From: Mycobacterium sp. UM_WGJ
GTDB taxonomy: Bacteria; Actinomycetota; Actinomycetes; Mycobacteriales; Mycobacteriaceae
Assembly (NCBI RefSeq): GCF_000455125.1
Contig: NZ_AUWR01000039.1
Location: 1 to 36,062 of the forward strand
Length of the DNA: 36,062 nt
Reading direction: 5' to 3'
Shown here: positions 1-9,420 of the stretch, one piece after another
Position numbering within the stretch: the first letter of the stretch is position 1
Layout of the letters: each line of letters starts with the position of its first letter
Made by a program: the position numbers and the translations under genes
The notes under the pieces: model-generated
What the model saw: only the letters and a program-made list of their open reading frames with translations
Told to the model about the DNA's origin: nothing
The model's database searches: none

Positions 1-3000
1 GGTATGACTGGCCGCACCCGCGGCACCGTCCTTACCGCCACCACCATTGCCGCCGACACCGGCCGTGCCATCAGCGGCGTGGCCGCCACCGACCTGCAGA
101 CCACCATGCCCGGCGTTACCACCGACACCACCATTGCCACCCGAGGTACCTGCCGCAGCAGTCGCATCCGTAGCGGCGTCATACCCGGACCCACCGGCGC
201 CACCGTTACCGCCCTTACCGGCCGAACCATTGGTGCCGCTGGCGGCGTTGGTCGCGCCCGAGCTACCACCGGCGCCACCGGCACCGGCGTTACCACCATC
301 GCCACCATTGCCACCCGCACCACCGGTGCGGTCCTGCGCGGTGCCCGTGGTACCAGCACCGCCATTGGCGCCATCAGAACCCGAACCACCATTGCCACCC
401 ACACCACCGACGCCGTGCGCACCCGCAACGGTGCCGCTACCGCCGGCACCACCGTCACCACCGGCGCCACCATTGGTGCCCGACGTGCCGGCCGCCGCAC
501 CAGCACTAACCGCGTCATACCCGGCACCACCCTTACCACCGGCACCACCGGCACCACCATTGCCCTGCGCAGCATGACTGCCGTTGGTGTTCAGGCCGCC
601 CTGGCCACCGTTACCACCGGCGCCGCCGGTGCCGCCATTGCCACCGGCAACGCCCGCGGTGGTGGAGTTGGCACCATCGAAGCCCTTACCGCCCTGGCCG
701 CCGGCACCACCCACACCGGCTGTACCAGCGGTTCCATCGAGGGCCTTGCCCACGCCGTCGCCATTGGCGCCACCGGTCCCAGCCTTGCCGGCGTTACCAC
801 CGGCACCACCGTTACCGCCGGCGGTGCCGTTCGCGTTGCCGGCCGTGCCATCGACACCGGTCGAACCCGCGGCACCCGCGCCACCGTTACCGCCATTGCC
901 GCCGACGCCACCCGCACCGGCCGTGCCGTCGTTGGTGCCCTGCCCACCGGCACCACCGGCACCACCGTTACCGCCGGCCCCACCGTTGGTGCCGCTGCCA
1001 CCCGGTGCGGCTCCGGTGACGCCCGCGAGGCCCGCCCCGCCCTTACCGCCGGCGCCACCGTTGCCGCCATCGCCCTGGGCGGCACGTGTTCCGTCGGTTT
1101 CCAGACCGCCCTGGCCGCCGTCACCACCGGCGCCACCGGCGCCACCGTTGGTGCCGTCCACACGTCCGGTGGTGCCGTCGACACCGGCGAAGCCGGCGCC
1201 ACCGGCACCGCCCTTACCGCCCGCGCCGGCCGAACCGTCGGTGCCGCTGCCGGCGTTGGTTCCATCGCCGTTGTCGCCGCCGGCGCCGCCCTTGCCGGCG
1301 TTACCACCGGCGCCACCGGTCTGACCTGCCGCACCGTCCACATGGGTTGCGGTGCCGGCCGCACCGGCCGCGCCCGTGGCGCCGTCGCCACCGGACCCAC
1401 CGTTACCGCCCTCGCCACCGGCGCCGTGCGTTCCCGCGTTGGTGCCGGTTCCGCCGACACCACCGGCACCACCGGCACCGCCGTTGCCGCCGTTCTCCCC
1501 GGCCGCGCCCGCAGCCACCGCGTTCTGGCCCTCGTAGCCGGCACCGCCCTTGCCGCCGGCACCACCGTCACCGCCGTCGCCGTCAGCGGCCCGCGTGTTG
1601 TCAGCTTTCAGGCCGCCCTGGCCGCCGTTACCCCCGGCGCCGCCGGCCTGACCGGCGGTGCCGTCCGGGTTGGCCTGGGTACCCGCGGCACCGTCTTGGC
1701 CGTCTTTGCCGTCACCACCGTTGCCGCCGACACCGGCAGTGCCCGCAGCCGCGCGAGAACCGTCGGCCTCCATACCGCCGACACCGGCGTTACCGCCGAC
1801 ACCACCATTGCCGCCTGCAGCACCCGCCGCCGCGGCCAAGTCGGAGGCAGCGTCATAGCCCGCGCCGCCGATGCCACCATTGCCGCCCTTACCGGCCGAA
1901 CCGCTGGTACCGGTCGCAGCATGATTGCCATTGCCGGAGCTGCCACCCGCGCCGCCCACGCCGGCGTTACCGCCGTTGCCGCCGTTGCCGCCCGCGCCGC
2001 CATCGGGGTTGGTGGCATCCCCGGCGGTTCCGGCCCCGCCATTGGCGCCGTCGGTGCCCGAACCACCCTTGCCACCGACACCCCCGACGCCGTGAGTGCC
2101 CGCCGTCGAACCGGTGCCCCCGACACCTCCGTCGCCGCCGGCACCACCATTGCCGCCCGAAATGCCCTGCCCTGCACCAGCACCCAGCGCGTCGTAGCCG
2201 GCGCCGCCCTTGCCGCCCGCGCCACCGTCACCACCGACGCCGTCCACAGCGCGCGTGGTGCCGTCGACCTCAAGGCCACCCTGCCCACCGTTGCCGCCGG
2301 CACCGCCGGCGCCACCGGCCTTGCCGTCCGGCGTCAGTGCGGTGCCCGCGGCACCGGCCGCACCGTCCTTACCGTCGCCACCGTTGCCGCCGAGGCCGGC
2401 CGTGCCCGCAGCCCCGCGCGTGGTGCCGTCGGCTTGCAGACCACCCAGGCCGGCGTCACCGCCGGCGCCGCCATTGCCGCCAGCCGTACCGGCCGCCGCA
2501 GTCGAGTCCGTCGCCGCGTCATAGCCCGCACCACCGGCACCACCGCTGCCGCCCTTACCGGCCACGCCCGCCGTGCCGCTACCGGCCTGACCACCAGCGC
2601 CCTGACCTCCGGCACCGGCATGCCCGGCGTCACCACCGTTGCCGCCGGCCTGACCGGCTGTACCGTCCGGGCTACTCGCCGTGCCCGCATTGCCGGCCGC
2701 GCCGTCGAGGCCGTCGCCACCGCCACCACCGTTGCCGCCGAGTCCGCCGACGCCCTCCGTGCCGGTCGCGCCCGCAGGACCGCTGCCCATGAACCAGCCA
2801 CCGGCCCCACCGGCACCGGCAGTACCGGCCGCGCCGCCGTTGCCGCCTAACCCACCATTGCCGCCACCGGTGCCGTCAAGGTCGAGACTGGTGCCGTCCG
2901 CACCGTCGGCACCCGCGCCGCCGGCGCCACCGTTCCCACCGTCGCCAGCCGCGCCACCCTTGCCGCCGGCGCCGAACCAGTACGAACCCCGGCCGCCAGC

Positions 3001-3858
3001 ACCACCGTTACCGCCGGCACCACCCTTGCCGCCGTTGCCGCCGTTGCCATCGCCACCGTTGGCGAAGCTGCCGGCCAACCCGGCCGCGCCGGCAACCCCG
3101 TCACCGCCCTGGCCACCGACGCCCGCCGTGCTGAACAGGCCCCACAGCGCAGCATCGCCACCGATGCCACCGGTACCACCGACACCACCGACCGTGGTCG
3201 CGTCGCCGCCGGCGCCACCGTCACCGCCGTGGCTGAACCAGGCGAACAGACCCGCGGCACCACCATCGCCACCATCACCACCGTCGACGCCATCACCGCC
3301 GGCGCCACCGTCGCCGCCGAACAGACCGCCCTGGCCACCGTTACCACCGTCGTCGCTGGCGCCGGTGCCGTCGGCGTCCCAACCCGCGCCCCCATTGCCG
3401 TAGATCCAGCCGCCGGCGCCACCGTCGGGGTTGGTGGCCGTGCCGTCCGCACCGTTTCCGAACGGCATCAGCCAATTGATGTCAGCCCAATTGAAGGACG
3501 CATCGGCCGAGCCGGGCAGATCCAGCGAGGCCGCCCCGATACCAGCCAGATTCAGATCCGCAAGAATCGCATCCCACATGGCCGGCTCACCCAGGCCGTC
3601 GAAGAACGGCGTCCAACTCCCCGGATCGAAGACCACCGCCCAGGCGGCCTGGTCGCCCCAGTCGGCGCTCAGATCGGCAACGGCCGTCCCCAGGTCAGGA
3701 CCGAACAGATCGACCCACACGTCTTCGATGTCGGCGTGCGCGGTGGGCGACGCCGCCAGTGGTGCCATGCCGAACGTCAGGAATGCGCTCACCGCAGTTC
3801 CAGCGCCGAATACGCGGCTACGACGAGCCTTAGATCCCCCTTGACGATGACTAGCCAT
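1..3858 (-). CDS. Secreted PGRS-repeat protein lacking a PE domain (3'-truncated by window edge)
   Basis: The minus-strand frame starting at ATG 3858 is open for 1286 codons to base 1 with no stop, so the C-terminus lies outside the window. An AAAGGGGAG Shine-Dalgarno sits 7 nt upstream of the start. Residues 1-42 look like a signal peptide: a basic start (MASHRQGGSKARRSR), a hydrophobic core and an AHA-D cleavage site. Residues 43 to about 125 are an acidic, Trp-rich non-repetitive domain (ADIEDVWVDLFGPDLG...). From about residue 130 (GNGADGTATNPDGGAGG) the protein is Gly-Gly-X/Gly-Gly-Asn repeats typical of mycobacterial PGRS domains. There is no PE motif (normally the first ~100 residues of PE_PGRS proteins), so export is probably by Sec or Tat rather than by ESX type VII secretion. 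GYD anchors recur inside the repeats about every 333 bp. Function is unknown; PGRS proteins are usually surface-associated. Confidence 0.88.
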   Translation of the reverse strand, partial: MASHRQGGSKARRSRVFGAGTAVSAFLTFGMAPLAASPTAHADIEDVWVDLFGPDLGTAVADLSADWGDQAAWAVVFDPGSWTPFFDGLGEPAMWDAILADLNLAGIGAASLDLPGSADASFNWADINWLMPFGNGADGTATNPDGGAGGWIYGNGGAGWDADGTGASDDGGNGGQGGLFGGDGGAGGDGVDGGDGGDGGAAGLFAWFSHGGDGGAGGDATTVGGVGGTGGIGGDAALWGLFSTAGVGGQGGDGVAGAAGLAGSFANGGDGNGGNGGKGGAGGNGGAGGRGSYWFGAGGKGGAAGDGGNGGAGGAGADGADGTSLDLDGTGGGNGGLGGNGGAAGTAGAGGAGGWFMGSGPAGATGTEGVGGLGGNGGGGGDGLDGAAGNAGTASSPDGTAGQAGGNGGDAGHAGAGGQGAGGQAGSGTAGVAGKGGSGGAGGAGYDAATDSTAAAGTAGGNGGAGGDAGLGGLQADGTTRGAAGTAGLGGNGGDGKDGAAGAAGTALTPDGKAGGAGGAGGNGGQGGLEVDGTTRAVDGVGGDGGAGGKGGAGYDALGAGAGQGISGGNGGAGGDGGVGGTGSTAGTHGVGGVGGKGGSGTDGANGGAGTAGDATNPDGGAGGNGGNGGNAGVGGAGGSSGNGNHAATGTSGSAGKGGNGGIGGAGYDAASDLAAAAGAAGGNGGVGGNAGVGGMEADGSRAAAGTAGVGGNGGDGKDGQDGAAGTQANPDGTAGQAGGAGGNGGQGGLKADNTRAADGDGGDGGAGGKGGAGYEGQNAVAAGAAGENGGNGGAGGAGGVGGTGTNAGTHGAGGEGGNGGSGGDGATGAAGAAGTATHVDGAAGQTGGAGGNAGKGGAGGDNGDGTNAGSGTDGSAGAGGKGGAGGAGFAGVDGTTGRVDGTNGGAGGAGGDGGQGGLETDGTRAAQGDGGNGGAGGKGGAGLAGVTGAAPGGSGTNGGAGGNGGAGGAGGQGTNDGTAGAGGVGGNGGNGGAGAAGSTGVDGTAGNANGTAGGNGGAGGNAGKAGTGGANGDGVGKALDGTAGTAGVGGAGGQGGKGFDGANSTTAGVAGGNGGTGGAGGNGGQGGLNTNGSHAAQGNGGAGGAGGKGGAGYDAVSAGAAAGTSGTNGGAGGDGGAGGSGTVAGAHGVGGVGGNGGSGSDGANGGAGTTGTAQDRTGGAGGNGGDGGNAGAGGAGGSSGATNAASGTNGSAGKGGNGGAGGSGYDAATDATAAAGTSGGNGGVGGNAGHGGLQVGGGHAADGTAGVGGNGGGGKDGAAGAASHT

Positions 3859-4541
3859 GACCCGTCTCCCCTTTGGTCGGACTTAGCTGGCGCACAACGA
3901 CAGCACAGTGAGCGTGATGAAACGCTACGTTAACAGTGATTCTGGCTCCGTCAACCCTTTTCCACCCGGACAGACTCTGGCGCTGTAAATGAACTTGTGG
4001 CCGCGTATTTCGGTTAGCGATACTCCATAAGTAGGCTTACTACGAATCGGGGCATTCCGGTTCTCACAGGTAGATGCCAGGTTAATGGACATTCTGCATC
4101 GCTCAGCAAATACCGGGCGAGGGCGAAGAATTTGCTGAGTGCGTGCAGCGTTACCGGTCACTGCACAGTGGCGGCGGGCCGATTGCCGGCCGCGGCAGCC
4201 TGCACTCCGTCGCCTCGGCGCGGGCCGCGTGACGCGGCAAAGCCCGACGTTGAGTAACACCTGGAATGCCTTCTGGCACAACACTCTTGTTACGAACAAG
4301 TTCGCGCACTAGAGCGGCTACGCGCGGAGCTGGACGGACGCAGCCGAATTGACGTCGGGCAAGTCGTAGAGACCCGGCGGCCAGGGCCCGCGGGGGCTAC
4401 GCAACGGTGAAAGGTACTGACCGCCAACGGGCCTGACCCCGATCACATAGCTTCGGCATCCAGGACCCAGCCGCCCGCGCGCACCTGACCTCTCAGGTCA
4501 CGATGTCCGGCCCCCGCATCCCATCAACCCCCCAAACGAAT
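3859..4541. other. Non-coding interval, about 680 bp
   Basis: The interval lies between the PGRS gene start and the terminator of the 4595-5143 gene. Its only sizeable open frame (3925-4299, minus) is Arg/Cys-rich with no domain, no Shine-Dalgarno and no protein-like pattern, so I do not call it. It holds the candidate PGRS promoter and a small inverted repeat CTTGT-TACGA-ACAAG (4286-4300). I see no RNA gene here. Confidence 0.6.
3927..3954 (-). promoter_or_regulatory. Candidate SigA-type promoter of the PGRS gene
   Basis: On the minus strand TTGACG (3954-3949) is followed after 16 bp by TAACGT (3932-3927). These are good matches to mycobacterial -35 and -10 elements. A start near 3920 would give a leader of about 60 nt to the ATG at 3858. 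This is inferred from sequence only. Confidence 0.5.
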
Positions 4542-4576
4542 CAGCACCGGCTGCGCCAGTGGCGCAACCGGTGCTG
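4542..4576 (-). terminator. Strong hairpin terminator after the 4595-5143 gene
   Basis: Arms 4542-4557 and 4561-4576 pair at 15 of 16 positions around a 3-nt loop (AGT). The hairpin lies 18 bp beyond the stop of the minus-strand gene. It has no U-tract, which is common for mycobacterial intrinsic terminators. The symmetric stem could act on either strand. Confidence 0.75.
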
Positions 4577-4594
4577 AACCGGATAGTTGCTGAA

Positions 4595-5143
4595 TTACTG
4601 CTGCTGGCAGAGGTTGTCCAGGACGTCGATCTGCCCGCGCAGCTGGTCGCGCAGCGGCTGCTGGACGGCGTCCTCGGGCGAGTGCCCGGCCAGGTAGTTG
4701 ATGCTCAGCGCCTCGAGGGTGTCAGCCATGTCGCCAACGGCCTTCGACAGGTCGCCCGGGGTGGCCGGGTTGGCCTCAAGGTTCTGGTGCAGGAAGGCGC
4801 CGCCGGCGAACAGCGAAAGCCGCGCGTTGGTGCCCACCGCCAGGTCGCCGGCCAGGTCGCCCGGGACCGGGTTCTGCAGGTTGGTGTTGAACTGGGTGCC
4901 CTGACGCACGACGGCCTGCGCCTCGCAGATCTTGCCCTTGGCGTCGGCGCGCTGGTCGTCGGAGAACTTCTGGCTAGTCGACGGGTGGAACCAACCGAGA
5001 ATGGCCAAAACGATGCCGATCACGGCCAGCGCCAACGCGGCGATGGTGGGCACCGACAACGCCGACGCGGTGGTGGAAGATTGCGGAAAACCCGCGCTCT
5101 TGGGCTTGGCAGACGAAGATTCACTCGCAGGAGTCTCAGGCAT
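4595..5143 (-). CDS. Single-pass membrane-anchored hypothetical protein
   Basis: This 182-residue protein starts at ATG 5143. It has a short Ser/Pro-rich cytoplasmic N-terminus (residues 1-30), one clear transmembrane helix at about 32-53 (ending in [10 protein letters not shown]), and an extracytoplasmic helical domain of about 125 residues. That domain has two cysteines, C73 and C179, that could form a disulfide linking its two ends. The layout resembles mycobacterial small conserved membrane proteins, but I cannot name the family with confidence. It is transcribed divergently from dprE1 across a 77-bp gap. In M. tuberculosis the position upstream of dprE1 holds gtrA (Rv3789), a multi-pass protein; this protein is not a GtrA homologue. 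Function unknown. Confidence 0.8.
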   Translation of the reverse strand: MPETPASESSSAKPKSAGFPQSSTTASALSVPTIAALALAVIGIVLAILGWFHPSTSQKFSDDQRADAKGKICEAQAVVRQGTQFNTNLQNPVPGDLAGDLAVGTNARLSLFAGGAFLHQNLEANPATPGDLSKAVGDMADTLEALSINYLAGHSPEDAVQQPLRDQLRGQIDVLDNLCQQQ

Positions 5144-5220
5144 TGCGCGATCGTAGCGGGACAGCTCGCATTAGTCACGCGCAACCAGGATCCGGCGCGT
5201 TGCCGGTACCCTCATGTGCG

Positions 5221-6603
5221 ATGTTGAGCACCGAGCCGCAGACCACACCACGCCGCCTCACCGGTTGGGGCCGCACCGCGCCGAGCGTGGCGCAGGTGTT
5301 GTCGACCCCGGATGTCGAGGTCATCGCCAAGGCGGTGGCGCGGGCGGCCGACGCCGGAAGCCGGGGCGTGATCGCGCGGGGCCTGGGCCGGTCTTACGGC
5401 GACAACGCCCAGAACGGCGGCGGCCTGGTGGTCGACATGACCGCACTGAACCGGATCCACTCGATCTCCGCCGACCGCGGTGTCGTCGATGTCGACGGCG
5501 GGGTGAGCCTGGATCAGTTGATGAAGGCGGCATTGCCCTTCGGGTTGTGGGTGCCGGTGCTGCCCGGGACTCGCCAGGTCACCATCGGTGGGGCGATCGC
5601 CTGCGACATCCACGGCAAGAACCACCACAGTGAGGGCAGCTTCGGCAACCACGTGGTGTCGATGGAGTTGCTGACCGCCGACGGTTCGGTGCGGCACCTG
5701 ACTCCAGACGGTGACGAGGCCGCATTGTTCTGGGCCACGGTCGGCGGCAACGGCCTGACCGGGATCATCCTGCGCGCCAAGATTGCCATGACGCCGACCG
5801 AGACGGCGTACTTCATCAACGACGGCGACAACACCACCACTCTCGACGAGACCATCGCCTTCCACAGCGACGGCAGCGAAGCCGACTACACCTATTCCAG
5901 TGCCTGGTTCGACGCGATCAGCCCGCCGCCGAAACTGGGCCGCGCCACCATCACCCGCGGACGGCTGGCCTTGCGCGACGAGCTGCCGAAGAAGCTGGCC
6001 CGCAATCCGCTGAAGTTCGACGCGCCGCAGCTGATGACGGTGCCCGACATCTTCCCCAACGGGTTGATGAACAAGGTGAGCCTGAGCGCCATCGGTGAGC
6101 TGTACTACCGTCGCGGCGGCCACTATCGCCGCAAGGTGCAGAACCTGACGCAGTTCTATCACCCGCTGGACCTACTTGGTGAGTGGAACCGCGGCTACGG
6201 GCCGGCCGGTTTCGCCCAGTACCAGTTCCTGGTGCCCACCGAGGCTGTCGAGGAGTTCAAGAGCATCATCATCGACATCCAGGCCAGCGGGCACTACTCG
6301 GCGCTCAACGTGTTCAAGCTGTTCGGACCGGGAAACGAAGCGCCGCTGAGCTTCCCGATGCCCGGCTGGAACGTGTGCCTGGACTTCCCGATGAAACCCG
6401 GCGTCAACGAGCTGCTCAACGAGCTGGACCGCCGTGTGCTGGAGTTCGGCGGCCGGCTCTACACCGCCAAGGACTCTCGCACCACAGCGGAGAATTTCCA
6501 CGCCATGTACCCGCGGATCGACGAATGGATCGCGGTGCGCCGCAAGGTGGACCCCGACGGGATCTTCGCCTCCGATATGGCCCGACGTTTGGAGCTTCTG
6601 TAG
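5221..6603 (+). CDS. dprE1: Decaprenylphosphoryl-beta-D-ribose 2'-epimerase, FAD subunit
   Basis: DprE1 oxidises decaprenyl-phospho-ribose to the 2'-keto intermediate, the first half of the epimerisation that yields decaprenyl-phospho-arabinose, sole arabinose donor for cell-wall arabinan. The 460-residue product matches the M. tuberculosis enzyme (461 aa) almost end to end. The FAD-binding domain carries [16 protein letters not shown] (about 53-68) and the conserved His131 in DIHGKNHH. The substrate-domain cysteine targeted by benzothiazinones (Cys387 in M. tuberculosis) is kept as Cys386 in GWNVCLDFP (codon 6376-6378). I chose ATG 5221 ([22 protein letters not shown]) because it aligns with the M. 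tuberculosis start; the frame is open further upstream to 5143 but that extension is not conserved. The stop abuts dprE2 directly, indicating co-transcription. Confidence 0.97.
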   Translation: MLSTEPQTTPRRLTGWGRTAPSVAQVLSTPDVEVIAKAVARAADAGSRGVIARGLGRSYGDNAQNGGGLVVDMTALNRIHSISADRGVVDVDGGVSLDQLMKAALPFGLWVPVLPGTRQVTIGGAIACDIHGKNHHSEGSFGNHVVSMELLTADGSVRHLTPDGDEAALFWATVGGNGLTGIILRAKIAMTPTETAYFINDGDNTTTLDETIAFHSDGSEADYTYSSAWFDAISPPPKLGRATITRGRLALRDELPKKLARNPLKFDAPQLMTVPDIFPNGLMNKVSLSAIGELYYRRGGHYRRKVQNLTQFYHPLDLLGEWNRGYGPAGFAQYQFLVPTEAVEEFKSIIIDIQASGHYSALNVFKLFGPGNEAPLSFPMPGWNVCLDFPMKPGVNELLNELDRRVLEFGGRLYTAKDSRTTAENFHAMYPRIDEWIAVRRKVDPDGIFASDMARRLELL

Positions 6604-7368
6604 ATGGTGTTCGACGCAACCGGAAACCCCCAGTCGATTCTGCTGCTGGGCGGCACGTCCGAGATCGGTTTGGCGATCTGTGCGCGCTACCTGCGCAATG
6701 CCTCGGCGAGCGTGATCTTGGCCTGCCTGCCCGGTGATCCCGGCCGGGACGGCGCCGTGGCGGCGATGGAGGCGGCCGGCGCGAAGTCGGTGCGGATCGT
6801 CGACTTCGACGCGCTGGACACCGCGAGCCACCCGGCGATGATCGACTCCGCTTTCGGCGCCGGCGATATAGATGTGGCGATCGTGGCATTCGGCATGGAC
6901 GCCGACGCCGAGGAGCTCTGGCACAACCAGGCCAAGGCGGTTCAGGTCGCGCAGATCAACTACACCGCAGCGGTATCGGTGGGTGTGCTGCTCGCCGGCA
7001 AGATGGGCACTCAGGGCTTCGGGCAGATCATCGCGATGAGCTCGGTGGCCGGTGAGCGGGTCCGCCGGACCAATTTCGTCTACGGCTCCACCAAGGCCGG
7101 GCTCGACGGCTTCTACCTCGGCCTGGGCGATGCGCTTCGCGAAGACGGGGTCGGGGTGCTGGTGATCCGGCCCGGCCAGGTGCGCACCCGGTTCTCCGCG
7201 CATGTCAAGGAAGCACCGTTGACCGTCGACAAGGAAGACGTCGCCGAACTGGCGGTGACCGCAGCCGCCAAGGGCAAGGAGATCGTCTGGGCGCCAGGGG
7301 CGTTCCGCTACGTCATGATGGTGCTCCGGCACGTCCCGCGGGCGATCTTCCGCCGGTTGCCCATCTAG
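6604..7368 (+). CDS. dprE2: Decaprenylphospho-2-keto-ribose reductase (NADH-dependent SDR subunit)
   Basis: DprE2 reduces the 2'-keto intermediate made by DprE1 to decaprenyl-phospho-arabinose. The 254-residue length equals that of M. tuberculosis DprE2. It is a classical short-chain dehydrogenase: nucleotide-binding glycine motif GGTSEIG at about residues 17-23, an active-site serine in MSSVAGE, and the YGSTK (YxxxK) catalytic pair near residue 160. Its ATG follows the dprE1 stop codon with no intervening base, so translation is probably coupled. A 133-bp gap containing a long perfect palindrome separates it from aftA. Confidence 0.96.
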   Translation: MVFDATGNPQSILLLGGTSEIGLAICARYLRNASASVILACLPGDPGRDGAVAAMEAAGAKSVRIVDFDALDTASHPAMIDSAFGAGDIDVAIVAFGMDADAEELWHNQAKAVQVAQINYTAAVSVGVLLAGKMGTQGFGQIIAMSSVAGERVRRTNFVYGSTKAGLDGFYLGLGDALREDGVGVLVIRPGQVRTRFSAHVKEAPLTVDKEDVAELAVTAAAKGKEIVWAPGAFRYVMMVLRHVPRAIFRRLPI

Positions 7369-7428
7369 CCGATGAGCCGCGCCAGCCTCGTGCGTCACAC
7401 ACGTCACGGCGGGGAAGGCTGCGGTGAG

Positions 7429-7473
7429 TTGCCCGCCTTTGAGCGACAATCGTTGTCGCTCAAAGGCGGGCAA
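7429..7473. repeat. Perfect palindrome, 21-bp arms, TTGCCCG...GAGCGACAA family
   Basis: Arms 7429-7449 and 7453-7473 are exact reverse complements around TCG. The arm core GCCCGCCTTTGAGCGACAA is nearly identical to the 23-bp inverted repeats at 12662-12684 and 13068-13090. It sits 60 bp after dprE2 and 28 bp before aftA. As RNA it would form a very stable hairpin, so it may attenuate or process the operon transcript. Its repetition elsewhere marks it as a repeat-family member rather than a simple terminator. Confidence 0.9.
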
Positions 7474-7501
7474 TCGGCATATATCTCTTTCCGAGTGAAA
7501 G

Positions 7502-9385
7502 TTGAGACTGGTGGTGGCCGTGCGTAATGCGCTGAACGCGGTGGCCCAGATGATCCTGGCCGGCATCATCGCCGTCGTCGTCGCGGTGGTCGCACTGGTG
7601 GCGATCGCCCGGGTGCAGTGGCCGGCCTACCCGTCGTCGAACCAACTGCACGCCCTGACCACCGTCGGGCAGGTCTGCTGCCTGGCCGGGTTGGCCGCGG
7701 CCGCCGTGCTGTGGCGACGCGGCCGGCAGGCGCTGGCCTGGCTGGCGGCGGTGGTGTTCGCCAGCGCGTTCTCGGTGGTGACGCTGGCGATGCCGCTGGG
7801 GGCCACCAAGCTCTACTTGTTCGGAATCTCGGTGGACCAGCAGTTCCGCACCGAATACCTGACCCGGCTGACCGACAGTCCCGCGTTGGCCGACATGACC
7901 TACCTCGGGCTGCCGCCGTTCTACCCGCCCGGCTGGTTCTGGCTCGGCGGGCGGGCCGCGGCCTGGACCGGGCTGCCGGCCTGGGAGATGTACAAGCCGT
8001 GGGCGATCACCTCGATAACGGTGGCCGTCGCGGTCGCGCTGGTGCTGTGGAACAAGATGCTCCGCTTCGAGTACGCGCTGCTGGCCACCGTCGCCGGGGC
8101 GGCGGTGACGCTGGCCTACAGCTCCCCGGAGCCCTACGCGGCGATGATCACCGTGCTGCTGCCCCCGGTGCTGATCCTGACCTGGTCGGGCCTGCGGGCG
8201 TCCGGCCGAGGCTGGGGCGCAGTCGTCGGTGCCGGTGTCTTCCTGGGCTTTGCCGCCACCTTCTACACCCTGCTGGTGGCCTACACCGCCTTCACGGTGA
8301 CTCTGATGGCGGCGCTGCTGGCGGCGTCGCGGGCGATCAAACGCGCCGGCGCCAAAGCCGCGCTGAGCCCGCTGGGCCGGCTGGCGGTGATCGGCGTGAT
8401 CGCCACGGCCATCGCGTCGCTCACCTGGACGCCTTATCTGCGGCAGGCGCTGTACCACCCGGCCGGCGAGTCGCGCAGCGCCTTCCACTACCTGCCCGGC
8501 GACGGCGCCGAGCTGAGCTTCCCGATGCTGCAGTTCACGCTGCTGGGAGCACTGTGCCTGCTGGGCACGCTGTGGCTGGTGACGCGGGCCACCAAGTCAA
8601 CCCGAGCAGGGGCCCTGGCGATCGGCGTCGTCGGCGTCTACCTGTGGTCGCTGCTGTCGATGCTGTCCACACTGGCCCTCACCACCCTGCTGAGCTTCCG
8701 GCTCCAGCCGACGCTGACGGTGCTGCTGGCCACGGCCGGCGTGTTCGGCTTCATCGAGGGCGCCCAGGCGCTCGGCCGGGCCGCGCACGGCTGGCACACC
8801 ATCGTCTACCCGGTCGCGACCGCGGTGGGGCTGGCCGGGGCGATCGCGTTCAGCCAAGACATTCCCGAGGTACTGCGGCCCGACATCACCGTCGCCTACA
8901 CCGACACCGACGGCCACGGCGATCGCGGCGACCGGCGCCCACCCGGCGCGGCGAAGTACTACGAGGCCGTTGATGCCGCTATCACCGCGGCCACGGGCAA
9001 GCCGCGCAACGAGACGGTGGTGCTCACCGCCGACTACAGCTTCCTGTCCTACTACCCCTACTGGGGCTTCCAGGGGCTGACGCCGCACTACGCCAACCCG
9101 CTGGCGCAGTTCTCCGCGCGCGCCGCCGCGATCGAGGCCTGGTCCAAGCTCGAGACCCCCGAGCAGTTCACCCACGCGCTCGACGACTTGGCGTGGCCGG
9201 CGCCGACCGTATTTCTGATGCGTCCCGGCGCCGGGGACAGCTACACGCTGCGACTGGCCAAGGACGTCTACCCCAACCATCCCAATGTGCGCCGCTACAC
9301 CGTGGAGCTCGATGCGGCCCTGTTCGCCGGGCCGCAGTTCCACGTGCAGAAGATCGGCCCGTTCGTGCTTGCCATCCGCACCTGA
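7502..9385 (+). CDS. aftA: Galactan 5-O-arabinofuranosyltransferase AftA
   Basis: AftA transfers the first arabinofuranose residue from decaprenyl-phospho-arabinose onto the galactan of arabinogalactan, priming the chain that EmbA/EmbB extend. The 627-residue polytopic GT-C protein (M. tuberculosis 643 aa) has a hydrophobic N-terminal helix (about 17-36) and then the conserved stretch [23 protein letters not shown] (about 98-120), whose acidic residues D112 and E118 lie in the first periplasmic loop, where GT-C catalytic acids sit. The C-terminal periplasmic domain includes [17 protein letters not shown] and ends GPFVLAIRT. The start is uncertain: TTG 7502 gives the longest sensible form, and GTG codons at 7511, 7514 and 7520 are alternatives. 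embC begins 35 bp downstream. Confidence 0.95.
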   Translation: MRLVVAVRNALNAVAQMILAGIIAVVVAVVALVAIARVQWPAYPSSNQLHALTTVGQVCCLAGLAAAAVLWRRGRQALAWLAAVVFASAFSVVTLAMPLGATKLYLFGISVDQQFRTEYLTRLTDSPALADMTYLGLPPFYPPGWFWLGGRAAAWTGLPAWEMYKPWAITSITVAVAVALVLWNKMLRFEYALLATVAGAAVTLAYSSPEPYAAMITVLLPPVLILTWSGLRASGRGWGAVVGAGVFLGFAATFYTLLVAYTAFTVTLMAALLAASRAIKRAGAKAALSPLGRLAVIGVIATAIASLTWTPYLRQALYHPAGESRSAFHYLPGDGAELSFPMLQFTLLGALCLLGTLWLVTRATKSTRAGALAIGVVGVYLWSLLSMLSTLALTTLLSFRLQPTLTVLLATAGVFGFIEGAQALGRAAHGWHTIVYPVATAVGLAGAIAFSQDIPEVLRPDITVAYTDTDGHGDRGDRRPPGAAKYYEAVDAAITAATGKPRNETVVLTADYSFLSYYPYWGFQGLTPHYANPLAQFSARAAAIEAWSKLETPEQFTHALDDLAWPAPTVFLMRPGAGDSYTLRLAKDVYPNHPNVRRYTVELDAALFAGPQFHVQKIGPFVLAIRT

Positions 9386-9420
9386 CCGACGCCGTCGAGC
9401 GCACCGATAGCATCTGGTCC

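Noticed and set aside
4-2850. 948-codon plus-strand open frame rich in Thr/Ala/Gly
   Set aside because: It is the exact antisense of the PGRS repeat frame. The GGN-type codons read as ACC/GCC on the other strand and give no stops. The minus frame has a signal peptide, Shine-Dalgarno and known PGRS composition.
3925-4299. 124-codon minus-strand open frame upstream of the PGRS gene
   Set aside because: Composition is Arg/Cys-rich and unlike a folded protein, there is no ribosome site, and it overlaps the candidate PGRS promoter.
4292-4305. CGAAC-AA-GTTCG as a LexA/SOS box
   Set aside because: The mycobacterial LexA box needs a 4-bp spacer between GAAC and GTTC; here it is 2 bp, and no damage-response gene is adjacent.
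9193-9420. Upstream extension of embC into aftA
   Set aside because: The 76 extra codons lie inside the conserved C-terminus of aftA in another frame.
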